Part shown: positions 1-12,485 of the stretch, one piece after another
Position numbering within the stretch: position 1 is the first letter of the stretch
How the letters are laid out: the number at the start of each line of letters is the position of its first letter
Position numbers and translations under genes: made by a program
Assembly: GCF_910592395.1 (NCBI RefSeq)
Contig: NC_088312.1
Coordinates: 17,059,292-17,123,291 of the forward strand
Direction of reading: 5' to 3'
DNA from: Lineus longissimus
Lineage: Eukaryota > Nemertea > Pilidiophora > Heteronemertea > Lineidae
DNA length: 64,000 nt
Notes under the pieces: generated by a model
What the model was told of the DNA's origin: nothing
Databases searched by the model: none
Seen by the model: the letters and a program-made list of their open reading frames with translations, nothing else

Positions 1-325
1 AATTACAAAATGAATGGCAACACAACAAGACTTGTAAAAATGAAACCGAACTTAGACCGGGGTTAGGTTGACTCTTATTTGGGTCAAATTAAGTTTTTTT
101 CTCATTATTTTAGCTTGTTTTGACCTTAAATCATCAGCAATACAATATTCTAAATGAATTAGAGTGATTTGAGCACATTCAAATTTTTCACTATATTGAC
201 CCAAAATGTAGTGTAAATAAGGTACATTTCAGGGGTTAACATTTTGAGATTTTTTTCAAACTAATGTACATGACATCCCACAACTCTCCAACAAAGGAAA
301 GTCATATCTGGACATTTTTGGAGAA

Positions 326-535
326 ATGAGAGACATTTCAAAGAGTGGTACAACTGTGCCAAAGCGACGAAAGAGGACAAAATCGACAAAAAGTCATGAT
401 TTTGCAGCCAACAGCACCAAATTCAAAGACCTGCCCTGGCCAGAATATGCAAGCTATGGAGCTGAAAATTTAGGATGTGATTTAGGAATATCTTTGCTGC
501 TTAGGGCACAACTTTCAGAATCAAGGCCTAAGTAG
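326..535 (+). other. 69-codon ORF carried by every array unit (16 copies), coding status doubtful
   Basis: ATG-to-TAG frame of 69 codons, identical in all 16 complete units. The predicted peptide is basic near its N-terminus (PKRRKRTKSTKS, resembling a nuclear-localisation signal) and otherwise resembles nothing I recognise. Identity between copies is not evidence of selection, because the surrounding non-coding DNA is just as conserved. A minus-strand frame of 60-63 codons also recurs in many units and is equally uninformative. No promoter or polyadenylation signal is evident in the unit. Confidence 0.15.
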
Positions 536-763
536 TTTCAAAGAAATTACAAAATGAATGGCAACACAACAAGACTTGTAAAAATGAAACCGAACTTAGA
601 CCGGGGTTAGGTTGACTCTTATTTGGGTCAAATTAAGTTTTTTTCTCATTATTTTAGCTTGTTTTGACCTTAAATCATCAGCAATACAATATTCTAAATG
701 AATTAGAGTGATTTGAGCACATTCAAATTTTTCACTATATTGACCCAAAATGTAGTGTAAATA

Positions 764-1206
764 GAGACAAGACCACAATTGATTTTTTAAGCCTTTTAGC
801 AGTTAAATTGTCAATGTTTGACCGCGACGCATCAAAGAACGCTTCAAGTAGTGAAACTGAAATTCGGATATGATATACGGGTTAGTCTTGCGAGTAACTG
901 GTGCGATGGAAATTGGTGATTGACCACGGAAATTTTTTTATAATCGACAAATTAGACAGACTTTGATATTTCCACTGTTTTCAGCCAACTGGCAGAAAAA
1001 ACTCAAAACACGCCCCCTATTACCCAATTAGCAAAATTCGAAATTAATTTTTTCATCAAATAATTTCTTTATATCTGTAGACTCGCCACAGCAAATATTT
1101 TTTCAATACCTCTCCAAATATGTACTTGAGAGTAAAAAACATGCACTCGTCTAATTGATAGGCCTCGACCCTCCAACCTATGAATATTCATTAGTGGTCT
1201 TGTCTC
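764..1206. mobile_element. MITE copy 1 in the array, 13-bp terminal inverted repeats
   Basis: 443-bp element bounded by GAGACAAGACCAC and its exact reverse complement. It has no coding capacity. It sits exactly at an array unit junction, with flanks gtgtaaata on the left and aatgaaggtac on the right; plain junctions lack both the element and the extra aatga. A diverged relative at 35614 shows that this is a dispersed family and not part of the satellite. Confidence 0.9.
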
Positions 1207-2843
1207 AATGAAGGTACATTTCAGGGGTTAACATTTTGAGATTTTTTTCAAACTAATGTACATGACATCCCACAACTCTCCAACAAAGGAAAGTCATATC
1301 TGGACATTTTTGGAGAAATGAGAGACATTTCAAAGAGTGGTACAACTGTGCCAAAGCGACGAAAGAGGACAAAATCGACAAAAAGTCATGATTTTGCAGC
1401 CAACAGCACCAAATTCAAAGACCTGCCCTGGCCAGAATATGCAAGCTATGGAGCTGAAAATTTAGGATGTGATTTAGGAATATCTTTGCTGCTTAGGGCA
1501 CAACTTTCAGAATCAAGGCCTAAGTAGTTTCAAAGAAATTACAAAATGAATGGCAACACAACAAGACTTGTAAAAATGAAACCGAACTTAGACCGGGGTT
1601 AGGTTGACTCTTATTTGGGTCAAATTAAGTTTTTTTCTCATTATTTTAGCTTGTTTTGACCTTAAATCATCAGCAATACAATATTCTAAATGAATTAGAG
1701 TGATTTGAGCACATTCAAATTTTTCACTATATTGACCCAAAATGTAGTGTAAATAAGGTACATTTCAGGGGTTAACATTTTGAGATTTTTTTCAAACTAA
1801 TGTACATGACATCCCACAACTCTCCAACAAAGGAAAGTCATATCTGGACATTTTTGGAGAAATGAGAGACATTTCAAAGAGTGGTACAACTGTGCCAAAG
1901 CGACGAAAGAGGACAAAATCGACAAAAAGTCATGATTTTGCAGCCAACAGCACCAAATTCAAAGACCTGCCCTGGCCAGAATATGCAAGCTATGGAGCTG
2001 AAAATTTAGGATGTGATTTAGGAATATCTTTGCTGCTTAGGGCACAACTTTCAGAATCAAGGCCTAAGTAGTTTCAAAGAAATTACAAAATGAATGGCAA
2101 CACAACAAGACTTGTAAAAATGAAACCGAACTTAGACCGGGGTTAGGTTGACTCTTATTTGGGTCAAATTAAGTTTTTTTCTCATTATTTTAGCTTGTTT
2201 TGACCTTAAATCATCAGCAATACAATATTCTAAATGAATTAGAGTGATTTGAGCACATTCAAATTTTTCACTATATTGACCCAAAATGTAGTGTAAATAA
2301 GGTACATTTCAGGGGTTAACATTTTGAGATTTTTTTCAAACTAATGTACATGACATCCCACAACTCTCCAACAAAGGAAAGTCATATCTGGACATTTTTG
2401 GAGAAATGAGAGACATTTCAAAGAGTGGTACAACTGTGCCAAAGCGACGAAAGAGGACAAAATCGACAAAAAGTCATGATTTTGCAGCCAACAGCACCAA
2501 ATTCAAAGACCTGCCCTGGCCAGAATATGCAAGCTATGGAGCTGAAAATTTAGGATGTGATTTAGGAATATCTTTGCTGCTTAGGGCACAACTTTCAGAA
2601 TCAAGGCCTAAGTAGTTTCAAAGAAATTACAAAATGAATGGCAACACAACAAGACTTGTAAAAATGAAACCGAACTTAGACCGGGGTTAGGTTGACTCTT
2701 ATTTGGGTCAAATTAAGTTTTTTTCTCATTATTTTAGCTTGTTTTGACCTTAAATCATCAGCAATACAATATTCTAAATGAATTAGAGTGATTTGAGCAC
2801 ATTCAAATTTTTCACTATATTGACCCAAAATGTAGTGTAAATA

Positions 2844-3286
2844 GAGACAAGACCACAATTGATTTTTTAAGCCTTTTAGCAGTTAAATTGTCAATGTTTG
2901 ACCGCGACGCATCAAAGAACGCGTCAAGTAGTGAAACTGAAATTCGGATATGATATACGGGTTAGTCTTGCGAGTAACTGGTGCGATGGAAATTGGTGAT
3001 TGACCACGGAAATTTTTTTATAATCGACAAATTAGACAGACTTTGATATTTCCACTGTTTTCAGCCAACTGGCAGAAAAAACTCAAAACACGCCCCCTAT
3101 TACCCAATTAGCAAAATTCGAAATTAATTTTTTCATCAAATAATTTCTTTATATCTGTAGACTCGCCACAGCAAATATTTTTTCAATACCTCTCCAAATA
3201 TGTACTTGAGAGTAAAAAACATGCACTCGTCTAATTGATAGGCCTCGACCCTCCAACCTATGAATATTCATTAGTGGTCTTGTCTC
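2844..3286. mobile_element. MITE copy 2 in the array
   Basis: 443 bp, practically identical to the copy at 764 and with the same flanks, exactly 2080 bp further on. It was therefore multiplied together with the array units and did not insert independently. It differs at one base near 2922 (gcgtcaag against gcttcaag). Confidence 0.9.
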
Positions 3287-3397
3287 AATGAAGGTACATT
3301 TCAGGGGTTAACATTTTGAGATTTTTTTCAAACTAATGTACATGACATCCCACAACTCTCCAACAAAGGAAAGTCATATCTGGACATTTTTGGAGAA

Positions 3398-6300
3398 ATG
3401 AGAGACATTTCAAAGAGTGGTACAACTGTGCCAAAGCGACGAAAGAGGACAAAATCGACAAAAAGTCATGATTTTGCAGCCAACAGCACCAAATTCAAAG
3501 ACCTGCCCTGGCCAGAATATGCAAGCTATGGAGCTGAAAATTTAGGATGTGATTTAGGAATATCTTTGCTGCTTAGGGCACAACTTTCAGAATCAAGGCC
3601 TAAGTAGTTTCAAAGAAATTACAAAATGAATGGCAACACAACAAGACTTGTAAAAATGAAACCGAACTTAGACTGGGGTTAGGTTGACTCTTATTTGGGT
3701 CAAATTAAGTTTTTTTCTCATTATTTTAGCTTGTTTTGACCTTAAATCATCAGCAATACAATATTCTAAATGAATTAGAGTGATTTGAGCACATTCAAAT
3801 TTTTCACTATATTGACCCAAAATGTAGTGTAAATGAAGGTACATTTCAGGGGTTAACATTTTGAGATTTTTTTCAAACTAATGTACATGACATCCCACAA
3901 CTCTCCAACAAAGGAAAGTCATATCTGGACATTTTTGGAGAAATGAGAGACATTTCAAAGAGTGGTACAACTGTGCCAAAGCGACGAAAGAGGACAAAAT
4001 CGACAAAAAGTCATGATTTTGCAGCCAACAGCACCAAATTCAAAGACCTGCCCTGGCCAGAATATGCAAGCTATGGAGCTGAAAATTTAGGATGTGATTT
4101 AGGAATATCTTTGCTGCTTAGGGCACAACTTTCAGAATCAAGGCCTAAGTAGTTTCAAAGAAATTACAAAATGAATGGCAACACAACAAGACTTGTAAAA
4201 ATGAAACCGAACTTAGACCGGGGTTAGGTTGACTCTTATTTGGGTCAAATTAAGTTTTTTTCTCTTTATTTTAGCTTGTTTTGACCTTAAATCATCAGCA
4301 ATACAATATTCTAAATGAATTAGAGTGATTTGAGCACATTCAAATTTTTCACTATATTGACCCAAAATGTAGTGTAATGAAGGTACATTTCAGGGGTTAA
4401 CATTTTGAGATTTTTTTCAAACTAATGTACATGACATCCCACAACTCTCCAACAAAGGAAAGTCATATCTGGACATTTTTGGAGAAATGAGAGACATTTC
4501 AAAGAGTGGTACAACTGTGCCAAAGCGACGAAAGAGGACAAAATCGACAAAAAGTCATGATTTTGCAGCCAACAGCACCAAATTCAAAGACCTGCCCTGG
4601 CCAGAATATGCAAGCTATGGAGCTGAAAATTTAGGATGTGATTTAGGAATATCTTTGCTGCTTAGGGCACAACTTTCAGAATCAAGGCCTAAGTAGTTTC
4701 AAAGAAATTACAAAATGAATGGCAACACAACAAGACTTGTAAAAATGAAACCGAACTTAGACCGGGGTTAGGTTGACTCTTATTTGGGTCAAATTAAGTT
4801 TTTTTCTCATTATTTTAGCTTGTTTTGACCTTAAATCATCAGCAATACAATATTCTAAATGAATTAGAGTGATTTGAGCACATTCAAATTTTTCACTATA
4901 TTGACCCAAAATGTAGTGTAAATGAAGGTACATTTCAGGGGTTAACATTTTGAGATTTTTTTCAAACTAATGTACATGACATCCCACAACTCTCCAACAA
5001 AGGAAAGTCATATCTGGACATTTTTGGAGAAATGAGAGACATTTCAAAGAGTGGTACAACTGTGCCAAAGCGACGAAAGAGGACAAAATCGACAAAAAGT
5101 CATGATTTTGCAGCCAACAGCACCAAATTCAAAGACCTGCCCTGGCCAGAATATGCAAGCTATGGAGCTGAAAATTTAGGATGTGATTTAGGAATATCTT
5201 TGCTGCTTAGGGCACAACTTTCAGAATCAAGGCCTAAGTAGTTTCAAAGAAATTACAAAATGAATGGCAACACAACAAGACTTGTAAAAATGAAACCGAA
5301 CTTAGACCGGGGTTAGGTTGACTCTTATTTGGGTCAAATTAAGTTTTTTTCTCATTATTTTAGCTTGTTTTGACCTTAAATCATCAGCAATACAATATTC
5401 TAAATGAATTAGAGTGATTTGAGCACATTCAAATTTTTCACTATATTGACCCAAAATGTAGTGTAAATGAAGGTACATTTCAGGGGTTAACATTTTGAGA
5501 TTTTTTTCAAACTAATGTACATGACATCCCACAACTCTCCAACAAAGGAAAGTCATATCTGGACATTTTTGGAGAAATGAGAGACATTTCAAAGAGTGGT
5601 ACAACTGTGCCAAAGCGACGAAAGAGGACAAAATCGACAAAAAGTCATGATTTTGCAGCCAACAGCACCAAATTCAAAGACCTGCCCTGGCCAGAATATG
5701 CAAGCTATGGAGCTGAAAATTTAGGATGTGATTTAGGAATATCTTTGCTGCTTAGGGCACAACTTTCAGAATCAAGGCCTAAGTAGTTTCAAAGAAATTA
5801 CAAAATGAATGGCAACACAACAAGGCTTGTAAAAATGAAACCGAACTTAGACCGGGGTTAGGTTGACTCTTATTTGGGTCAAATTAAGTTTTTTTCTCAT
5901 TATTTTAGCTTGTTTTGACCTTAAATCATCAGCAATACAATATTCTAAATGAATTAGAGTGATTTGAGCACATTCAAATTTTTCACTATATTGACCCAAA
6001 ATGTAGTGTAATGAAGGTACATTTCAGGGGTTAACATTTTGAGATTTTTTTCAAACTAATGTACATGACATCCCACAACTCTCCAACAAAGGAAAGTCAT
6101 ATCTGGACATTTTTGGAGAAATGAGAGACATTTCAAAGAGTGGTACAACTGTGCCAAAGCGACGAAAGAGGACAAAATCGACAAAAAGTCATGATTTTGC
6201 AGCCAACAGCACCAAATTCAAAGACCTGCCCTGGCCAGAATATGCAAGCTATGGAGCTGAAAATTTAGGATGTGATTTAGGAATATCTTTGCTGCTTAGG

Positions 6301-8843
6301 GCACAACTTTCAGAATCAAGGCCTAAGTAGTTTCAAAGAAATTACAAAATGAATGGCAACACAACAAGACTTGTAAAAATGAAACCGAACTTAGACTGGG
6401 GTTAGGTTGACTCTTATTTGGGTCAAATTAAGTTTTTTTCTCATTATTTTAGCTTGTTTTGACCTTAAATCATCAGCAATACAATATTCTAAATGAATTA
6501 GAGTGATTTGAGCACATTCAAATTTTTCACTATATTGACCCAAAATGTAGTGTAAATGAAGGTACATTTCAGGGGTTAACATTTTGAGATTTTTTTCAAA
6601 CTAATGTACATGACATCCCACAACTCTCCAACAAAGGAAAGTCATATCTGGACATTTTTGGAGAAATGAGAGACATTTCAAAGAGTGGTACAACTGTGCC
6701 AAAGCGACGAAAGAGGACAAAATCGACAAAAAGTCATGATTTTGCAGCCAACAGCACCAAATTCAAAGACCTGCCCTGGCCAGAATATGCAAGCTATGGA
6801 GCTGAAAATTTAGGATGTGATTTAGGAATATCTTTGCTGCTTAGGGCACAACTTTCAGAATCAAGGCCTAAGTAGTTTCAAAGAAATTACAAAATGAATG
6901 GCAACACAACAAGACTTGTAAAAATGAAACCGAACTTAGACCGGGGTTAGGTTGACTCTTATTTGGGTCAAATTAAGTTTTTTTCTCTTTATTTTAGCTT
7001 GTTTTGACCTTAAATCATCAGCAATACAATATTCTAAATGAATTAGAGTGATTTGAGCACATTCAAATTTTTCACTATATTGACCCAAAATGTAGTGTAA
7101 TGAAGGTACATTTCAGGGGTTAACATTTTGAGATTTTTTTCAAACTAATGTACATGACATCCCACAACTCTCCAACAAAGGAAAGTCATATCTGGACATT
7201 TTTGGAGAAATGAGAGACATTTCAAAGAGTGGTACAACTGTGCCAAAGCGACGAAAGAGGACAAAATCGACAAAAAGTCATGATTTTGCAGCCAACAGCA
7301 CCAAATTCAAAGACCTGCCCTGGCCAGAATATGCAAGCTATGGAGCTGAAAATTTAGGATGTGATTTAGGAATATCTTTGCTGCTTAGGGCACAACTTTC
7401 AGAATCAAGGCCTAAGTAGTTTCAAAGAAATTACAAAATGAATGGCAACACAACAAGACTTGTAAAAATGAAACCGAACTTAGACCGGGGTTAGGTTGAC
7501 TCTTATTTGGGTCAAATTAAGTTTTTTTCTCATTATTTTAGCTTGTTTTGACCTTAAATCATCAGCAATACAATATTCTAAATGAATTAGAGTGATTTGA
7601 GCACATTCAAATTTTTCACTATATTGACCCAAAATGTAGTGTAAATGAAGGTACATTTCAGGGGTTAACATTTTGAGATTTTTTTCAAACTAATGTACAT
7701 GACATCCCACAACTCTCCAACAAAGGAAAGTCATATCTGGACATTTTTGGAGAAATGAGAGACATTTCAAAGAGTGGTACAACTGTGCCAAAGCGACGAA
7801 AGAGGACAAAATCGACAAAAAGTCATGATTTTGCAGCCAACAGCACCAAATTCAAAGACCTGCCCTGGCCAGAATATGCAAGCTATGGAGCTGAAAATTT
7901 AGGATGTGATTTAGGAATATCTTTGCTGCTTAGGGCACAACTTTCAGAATCAAGGCCTAAGTAGTTTCAAAGAAATTACAAAATGAATGGCAACACAACA
8001 AGACTTGTAAAAATGAAACCGAACTTAGACCGGGGTTAGGTTGACTCTTATTTGGGTCAAATTAAGTTTTTTTCTCATTATTTTAGCTTGTTTTGACCTT
8101 AAATCATCAGCAATACAATATTCTAAATGAATTAGAGTGATTTGAGCACATTCAAATTTTTCACTATATTGACCCAAAATGTAGTGTAAATGAAGGTACA
8201 TTTCAGGGGTTAACATTTTGAGATTTTTTTCAAACTAATGTACATGACATCCCACAACTCTCCAACAAAGGAAAGTCATATCTGGACATTTTTGGAGAAA
8301 TGAGAGACATTTCAAAGAGTGGTACAACTGTGCCAAAGCGACGAAAGAGGACAAAATCGACAAAAAGTCATGATTTTGCAGCCAACAGCACCAAATTCAA
8401 AGACCTGCCCTGGCCAGAATATGCAAGCTATGGAGCTGAAAATTTAGGATGTGATTTAGGAATATCTTTGCTGCTTAGGGCACAACTTTCAGAATCAAGG
8501 CCTAAGTAGTTTCAAAGAAATTACAAAATGAATGGCAACACAACAAGACTTGTAAAAATGAAACCGAACTTAGACCGGGGTTAGGTTGACTCTTATTTGG
8601 GTCAAATTAAGTTTTTTTCTCATTATTTTAGCTTGTTTTGACCTTAAATCATCAGCAATACAATATTCTAAATGAATTAGAGTGATTTGAGCACATTCAA
8701 ATTTTTCACTATATTGACCCAAAATGTAGTGTAATGAAGGTACATTTCAGGGGTTAACATTTTGAGATTTTTTTCAAACTAATGTACATGACATCCCACA
8801 ACTCTCCAACAAAGGAAAGTCATATCTGGACATTTTTGGAGAA
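3398..8843. repeat. Higher-order repeat: two copies of a five-unit, 2723-bp block
   Basis: From 3398 the spacings run 545-544-545-545-544 and repeat in the same order from 6121. Two rare substitutions recur at exactly 2723 bp: a C-to-T change (3674 and 6397) and an A-to-T change (4265 and 6988). The junction types follow the same order. A five-unit block was therefore duplicated as a whole. One private change (about 5824) shows limited divergence since then. A separate three-unit block of 2080 bp (one MITE-bearing junction plus two plain ones) is seen around 764-3286. Confidence 0.9.
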
Positions 8844-9825
8844 ATGAGAGACATTTCAAAGAGTGGTACAACTGTGCCAAAGCGACGAAAGAGGACAAAA
8901 TCGACAAAAAGTCATGATTTTGCAGCCAACAGCACCAAATTCAAAGACCTGCCCTGGCCAGAATATGCAAGCTATGGAGCTGAAAATTTAGGATGTGATT
9001 TAGGAATATCTTTGCTGCTTAGGGCACAACTTTCAGAATCAAGGCCTAAGTAGTTTCAAAGAAATTACAAAATGAATGGCAACACAACAAGACTTGTAAA
9101 AATGAAACCGAACTTAGACCGGGGTTAGGTTGACTCTTATTTGGGTCAAATTAAGTTTTTTTCTCATTATTTTAGCTTGTTTTGACCTTAAATCATCAGC
9201 AATACAATATTCTAAATGAATTAGAGTGATTTGAGCACATTCAAATTTTTCACTATATTGACCCAAAATGTAGTGTAATGAAGGTACATTTCAGGGGTTA
9301 ACATTTTGAGATTTTTTTCAAACTAATGTACATGACATCCCACAACTCTCCAACAAAGGAAAGTCATATCTGGACATTTTTGGAGAAATGAGAGACATTT
9401 CAAAGAGTGGTACAACTGTGCCAAAGCGACGAAAGAGGACAAAATCGACAAAAAGTCATGATTTTGCAGCCAACAGCACCAAATTCAAAGACCTGCCCTG
9501 GCCAGAATATGCAAGCTATGGAGCTGAAAATTTAGGATGTGATTTAGGAATATCTTTGCTGCTTAGGGCACAACTTTCAGAATCAAGGCCTAAGTAGTTT
9601 CAAAGAAATTACAAAATGAATGGCAACACAACAAGACTTGTAAAAATGAAACCGAACTTAGACCGGGGTTAGGTTGACTCTTATTTGGGTCAAATTAAGT
9701 TTTTTTCTCATTATTTTAGCTTGTTTTGACCTTAAATCATCAGCAATACAATATTCTAAATGAATTAGAGTGATTTGAGCACATTCAAATTTTTCACTAT
9801 ATTGACCCAAAATGTAGTGTAAATA

Positions 9826-10254
9826 GAGACAAGACCACAATTGATTTTTTAAGCCTTTTAGCAGTTAAATTGTCAATGTTTGACCGCGACGCATCAAAGA
9901 ACGCGTCAAGTAGTGAAACTGAAATTCGGATATGATATACGGGTTAGTCTTGCGAGTAACTGGTGCGATGGAAATTGGTGATTGACCACGGAAATTTTTT
10001 TATAATCGACAAATTAGACAGACTTTGATATTTCCACTGTTTTCAGCCAACTGGCAGAAAAAACTCAAAACCCAATTAGCAAAATTCGAAATTAATTTTT
10101 TCATCAAATAATTTCTTTATATCTGTAGACTTGCCACAGCAAATATTTTTTCAATACCTCTCCAAATATGTACTTGAGAGTAAAAAACATGCACTCGTCT
10201 AATTGATAGGCCTCGACCCTCCAACCTATGAATATTCATTAGTGGTCTTGTCTC
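9826..10254. mobile_element. MITE copy 3, at the right edge of the array
   Basis: 429-bp copy with both 13-bp terminal inverted repeats and a 14-bp internal deletion near 10070. The left flank is array sequence. The right flank (ttgctgaatcg) is unrelated to the array, so the satellite ends precisely at this element's terminus. Confidence 0.9.
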
Positions 10255-11251
10255 TTGCTGAATCGCGTGTTTTGACCAGTAAATCAGACTGTAAATCGAT
10301 AATGAATAATGAAAAATGAAAAAAAGCCTCATTATCTTTTTAAATCTCTCGGACGGTAAACAGGATTAATCATTCCCATGGCCTAAGCTGAACAATCTTT
10401 GCAAACTCTGTCACACACACTGCATGCCTTGAGCACTTGCATTGTGCTTGGAATACGCCAATAGCTACCCCTCCCAGTAATGACATAACAGTCTTACATT
10501 CAATGAGACCCTAAACCATGTCAATGATGTGTGACACAAACTTATGGAATTTCCCAACTTGGAACAAGGTAAAATCTGCACGTCTTTTTCAGGGCCTTAG
10601 TCATGTTAGTGCTCAGTCATGCGTAGCATGCATGGGCATCACGGGCATCACAATGGCATCAAAGGTAACCTCAATCATAGCTTCCACTTCACTATGATGC
10701 AATGCAAAAAGTTTTAAAATGCATGATCTCATCATTAGAATAGATTAGGCCTAACCCTTTTTGCCAGGATTACCTTTTTCTGGGACACGCTGTAGAACTT
10801 GCCGCGAACTTACCGAGGAAGGTCACATGACGGACAAAAATAGATTCATACGATAATCTTTTCATAAATCAACAAACCCCCTCGCTCAGTATTTCGAATT
10901 ATGCTGAACTCGCGGTGTATAGCACATGTCTACGGTGGCCCATAGAGGACATGCGTTTATTTTCAATATATTAGAATATTTGTGACCCGACCAGCAATCC
11001 CCAACTTTATTATGCCGCTGCTAAATGCAGGCGCTACGATCGAGTTTGACACGTGACCCAATTTAGCCAATCAGAGCGTTCATCAATAATAAAATATATT
11101 TTTAGTACAAGAAATCAATGCCTTGTGTCAGTTTTATGCCTTCATTGTGGGTTCACAATTTTGAATGTACAGTGTTCCAGCTCATCAAAAGAACAGGGTT
11201 TTGTCTAGAATCACGGTTTTCCGAGTTTCTCCTTGTCAACACTGTCAGGAA

Positions 11252-11266
11252 CCCCCCCCCCCCCCC
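11252..11266. repeat. C15 homopolymer
   Basis: Run of 15 cytosines. A second, longer run lies 160 bp downstream. Confidence 0.95.
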
Positions 11267-11427
11267 ATCCTATCTACCTAGCCAACACCCAGACAGAGGT
11301 TACCAAATGACAGAGCTGAGAGAGCCCAAACATCTGAGGAATCCATGCAACAGCAAAAGCTTTGGCAAATATGCTGAAGAGAAGGATGCAATATAGGCCT
11401 AACATTTCGGGCTTGGTCACCCGCCTA

Positions 11428-11448
11428 CCCCCCCCCCCCCCCCCCCCC
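11428..11448. repeat. C21 homopolymer
   Basis: Run of 21 cytosines. Such runs are unstable and their length may be uncertain in an assembly. Confidence 0.95.
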
Positions 11449-12396
11449 GACATGACCCTTCCCAGCCCTAGTGTCCTTAATTGAACCATCCAAAGCTAGG
11501 GATCTTAGGCCATAAGTAGACAAATAAAGCAAGAAGTTATCAAAGGGCAGTCATTCTCATATCTTCAAAGATCACTTGAGGTCCAGCTTTTCATGTATGT
11601 TGATGTTTGGACATATATTCTCTCCTCAAATCCACTTGGGACGCCAATTTGGACCCCCCTGTGGACATGGAAAAATTTTCAATTTTCCCAATGGCATGTG
11701 TTTCAGTATACTCAGTATGATGCTGCCTTCTGCAGGAGCTATCGGCAAACTAAATTTGCAAACTCTATGTGATTCAAAAAGGCCACAGAAGTCGGCCAAT
11801 TTTCATGTTTTCTTAGAATTTACATTAGGAAAAATTGCAATTCACGTGGTATTTTCAACCCATAGGTGGACATGGAAAAATTTTCACCAATCAACTCAAA
11901 ATTTGGCCTGCAAATGCCTTGATAGTCATAGAATCACATACGCTATCGGCAACTAGGCTTTAGTTAGACAGAAAGCCGTGAGATGTCTCTCACCTCGATC
12001 TGCTATAGAAAACGTATGCTTGGCTCTGAAAGGGAGTTTGGCGCATGCGCAGCTAAAAGGTTGGGAATTGCTGGGCCATGGCAAGATGAGTCGCATGTCG
12101 CTCCGAGCTTGACAGGTTGAGACAGGTTGAGACGGACTGGTTGTTCATTTCACTATTGTCTGCCTTTTGTGAAATCTGAGTATATCAGTTTCTTCTATTA
12201 TGTCCTGGTGTCATTTTAGGCTCATCTTCTGTTCGACATGCGACTCATTTTGCCGTGGTGGGTCACATTTTTGTTTTTACAATGCGATTTTTTTCTCTCG
12301 AATTACAACCGCCGTCGGATTTATTTCTCACCGCCGAAAAAATAATTCCCACCGCCGGGTTAAAAATAATAATTCCCACCACCGCCAAAGAAAATG

Positions 12397-12485
12397 ATAT
12401 CCACCGCGGTGGAAATTAAGGTGGAAAATAGGTGGAAAATAATATCCATATTATTTTCCACCTTAATTTCCACCGCGGTGGATAT
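12397..12485. repeat. Perfect 34-bp inverted repeat (hairpin)
   Basis: Arms 12397-12430 and 12452-12485 are exact reverse complements. The motif ccaccgcggtgg inside each arm is itself palindromic. The 21-bp spacer adds a second, nested symmetry: ggtggaaaataatat pairs with atattattttccacc. No transposon family is recognised. Confidence 0.9.

Larger units (their letters stand above)
1..9825. repeat. Macrosatellite array, 544/545-bp unit
   Basis: Head-to-tail array of an almost invariant unit. The same internal ORF recurs at 326, 1318, 1862, 2406, 3398, 3943, 4487, 5032, 5577, 6121, 6666, 7210, 7755, 8300, 8844 and 9388, so spacing is 544 or 545 bp, or 992 bp where a 448-bp insertion sits at the junction. 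Position 1 lies inside a unit, so the array continues to the left. The right edge is a MITE copy (9826-10254), after which the sequence is unique. Units differ by very few substitutions, which points to recent amplification or homogenisation. The 544/545 difference lies at the unit junction. No known satellite family is recognised. Confidence 0.97.

Noticed and set aside
590-615. Telomere-like ggggttaggttg in each satellite unit
   Set aside because: A single ggttagg occurrence per 544 bp is not a telomeric repeat.
1-9825. CRISPR-like or tandem gene array
   Set aside because: Units are 544-545 bp and identical throughout, with no short-repeat/variable-spacer pattern. The shared ORF is conserved no better than its flanks.
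11576-11956. 126-codon ORF
   Set aside because: No domain, low-complexity neighbourhood, no signals; chance frame.
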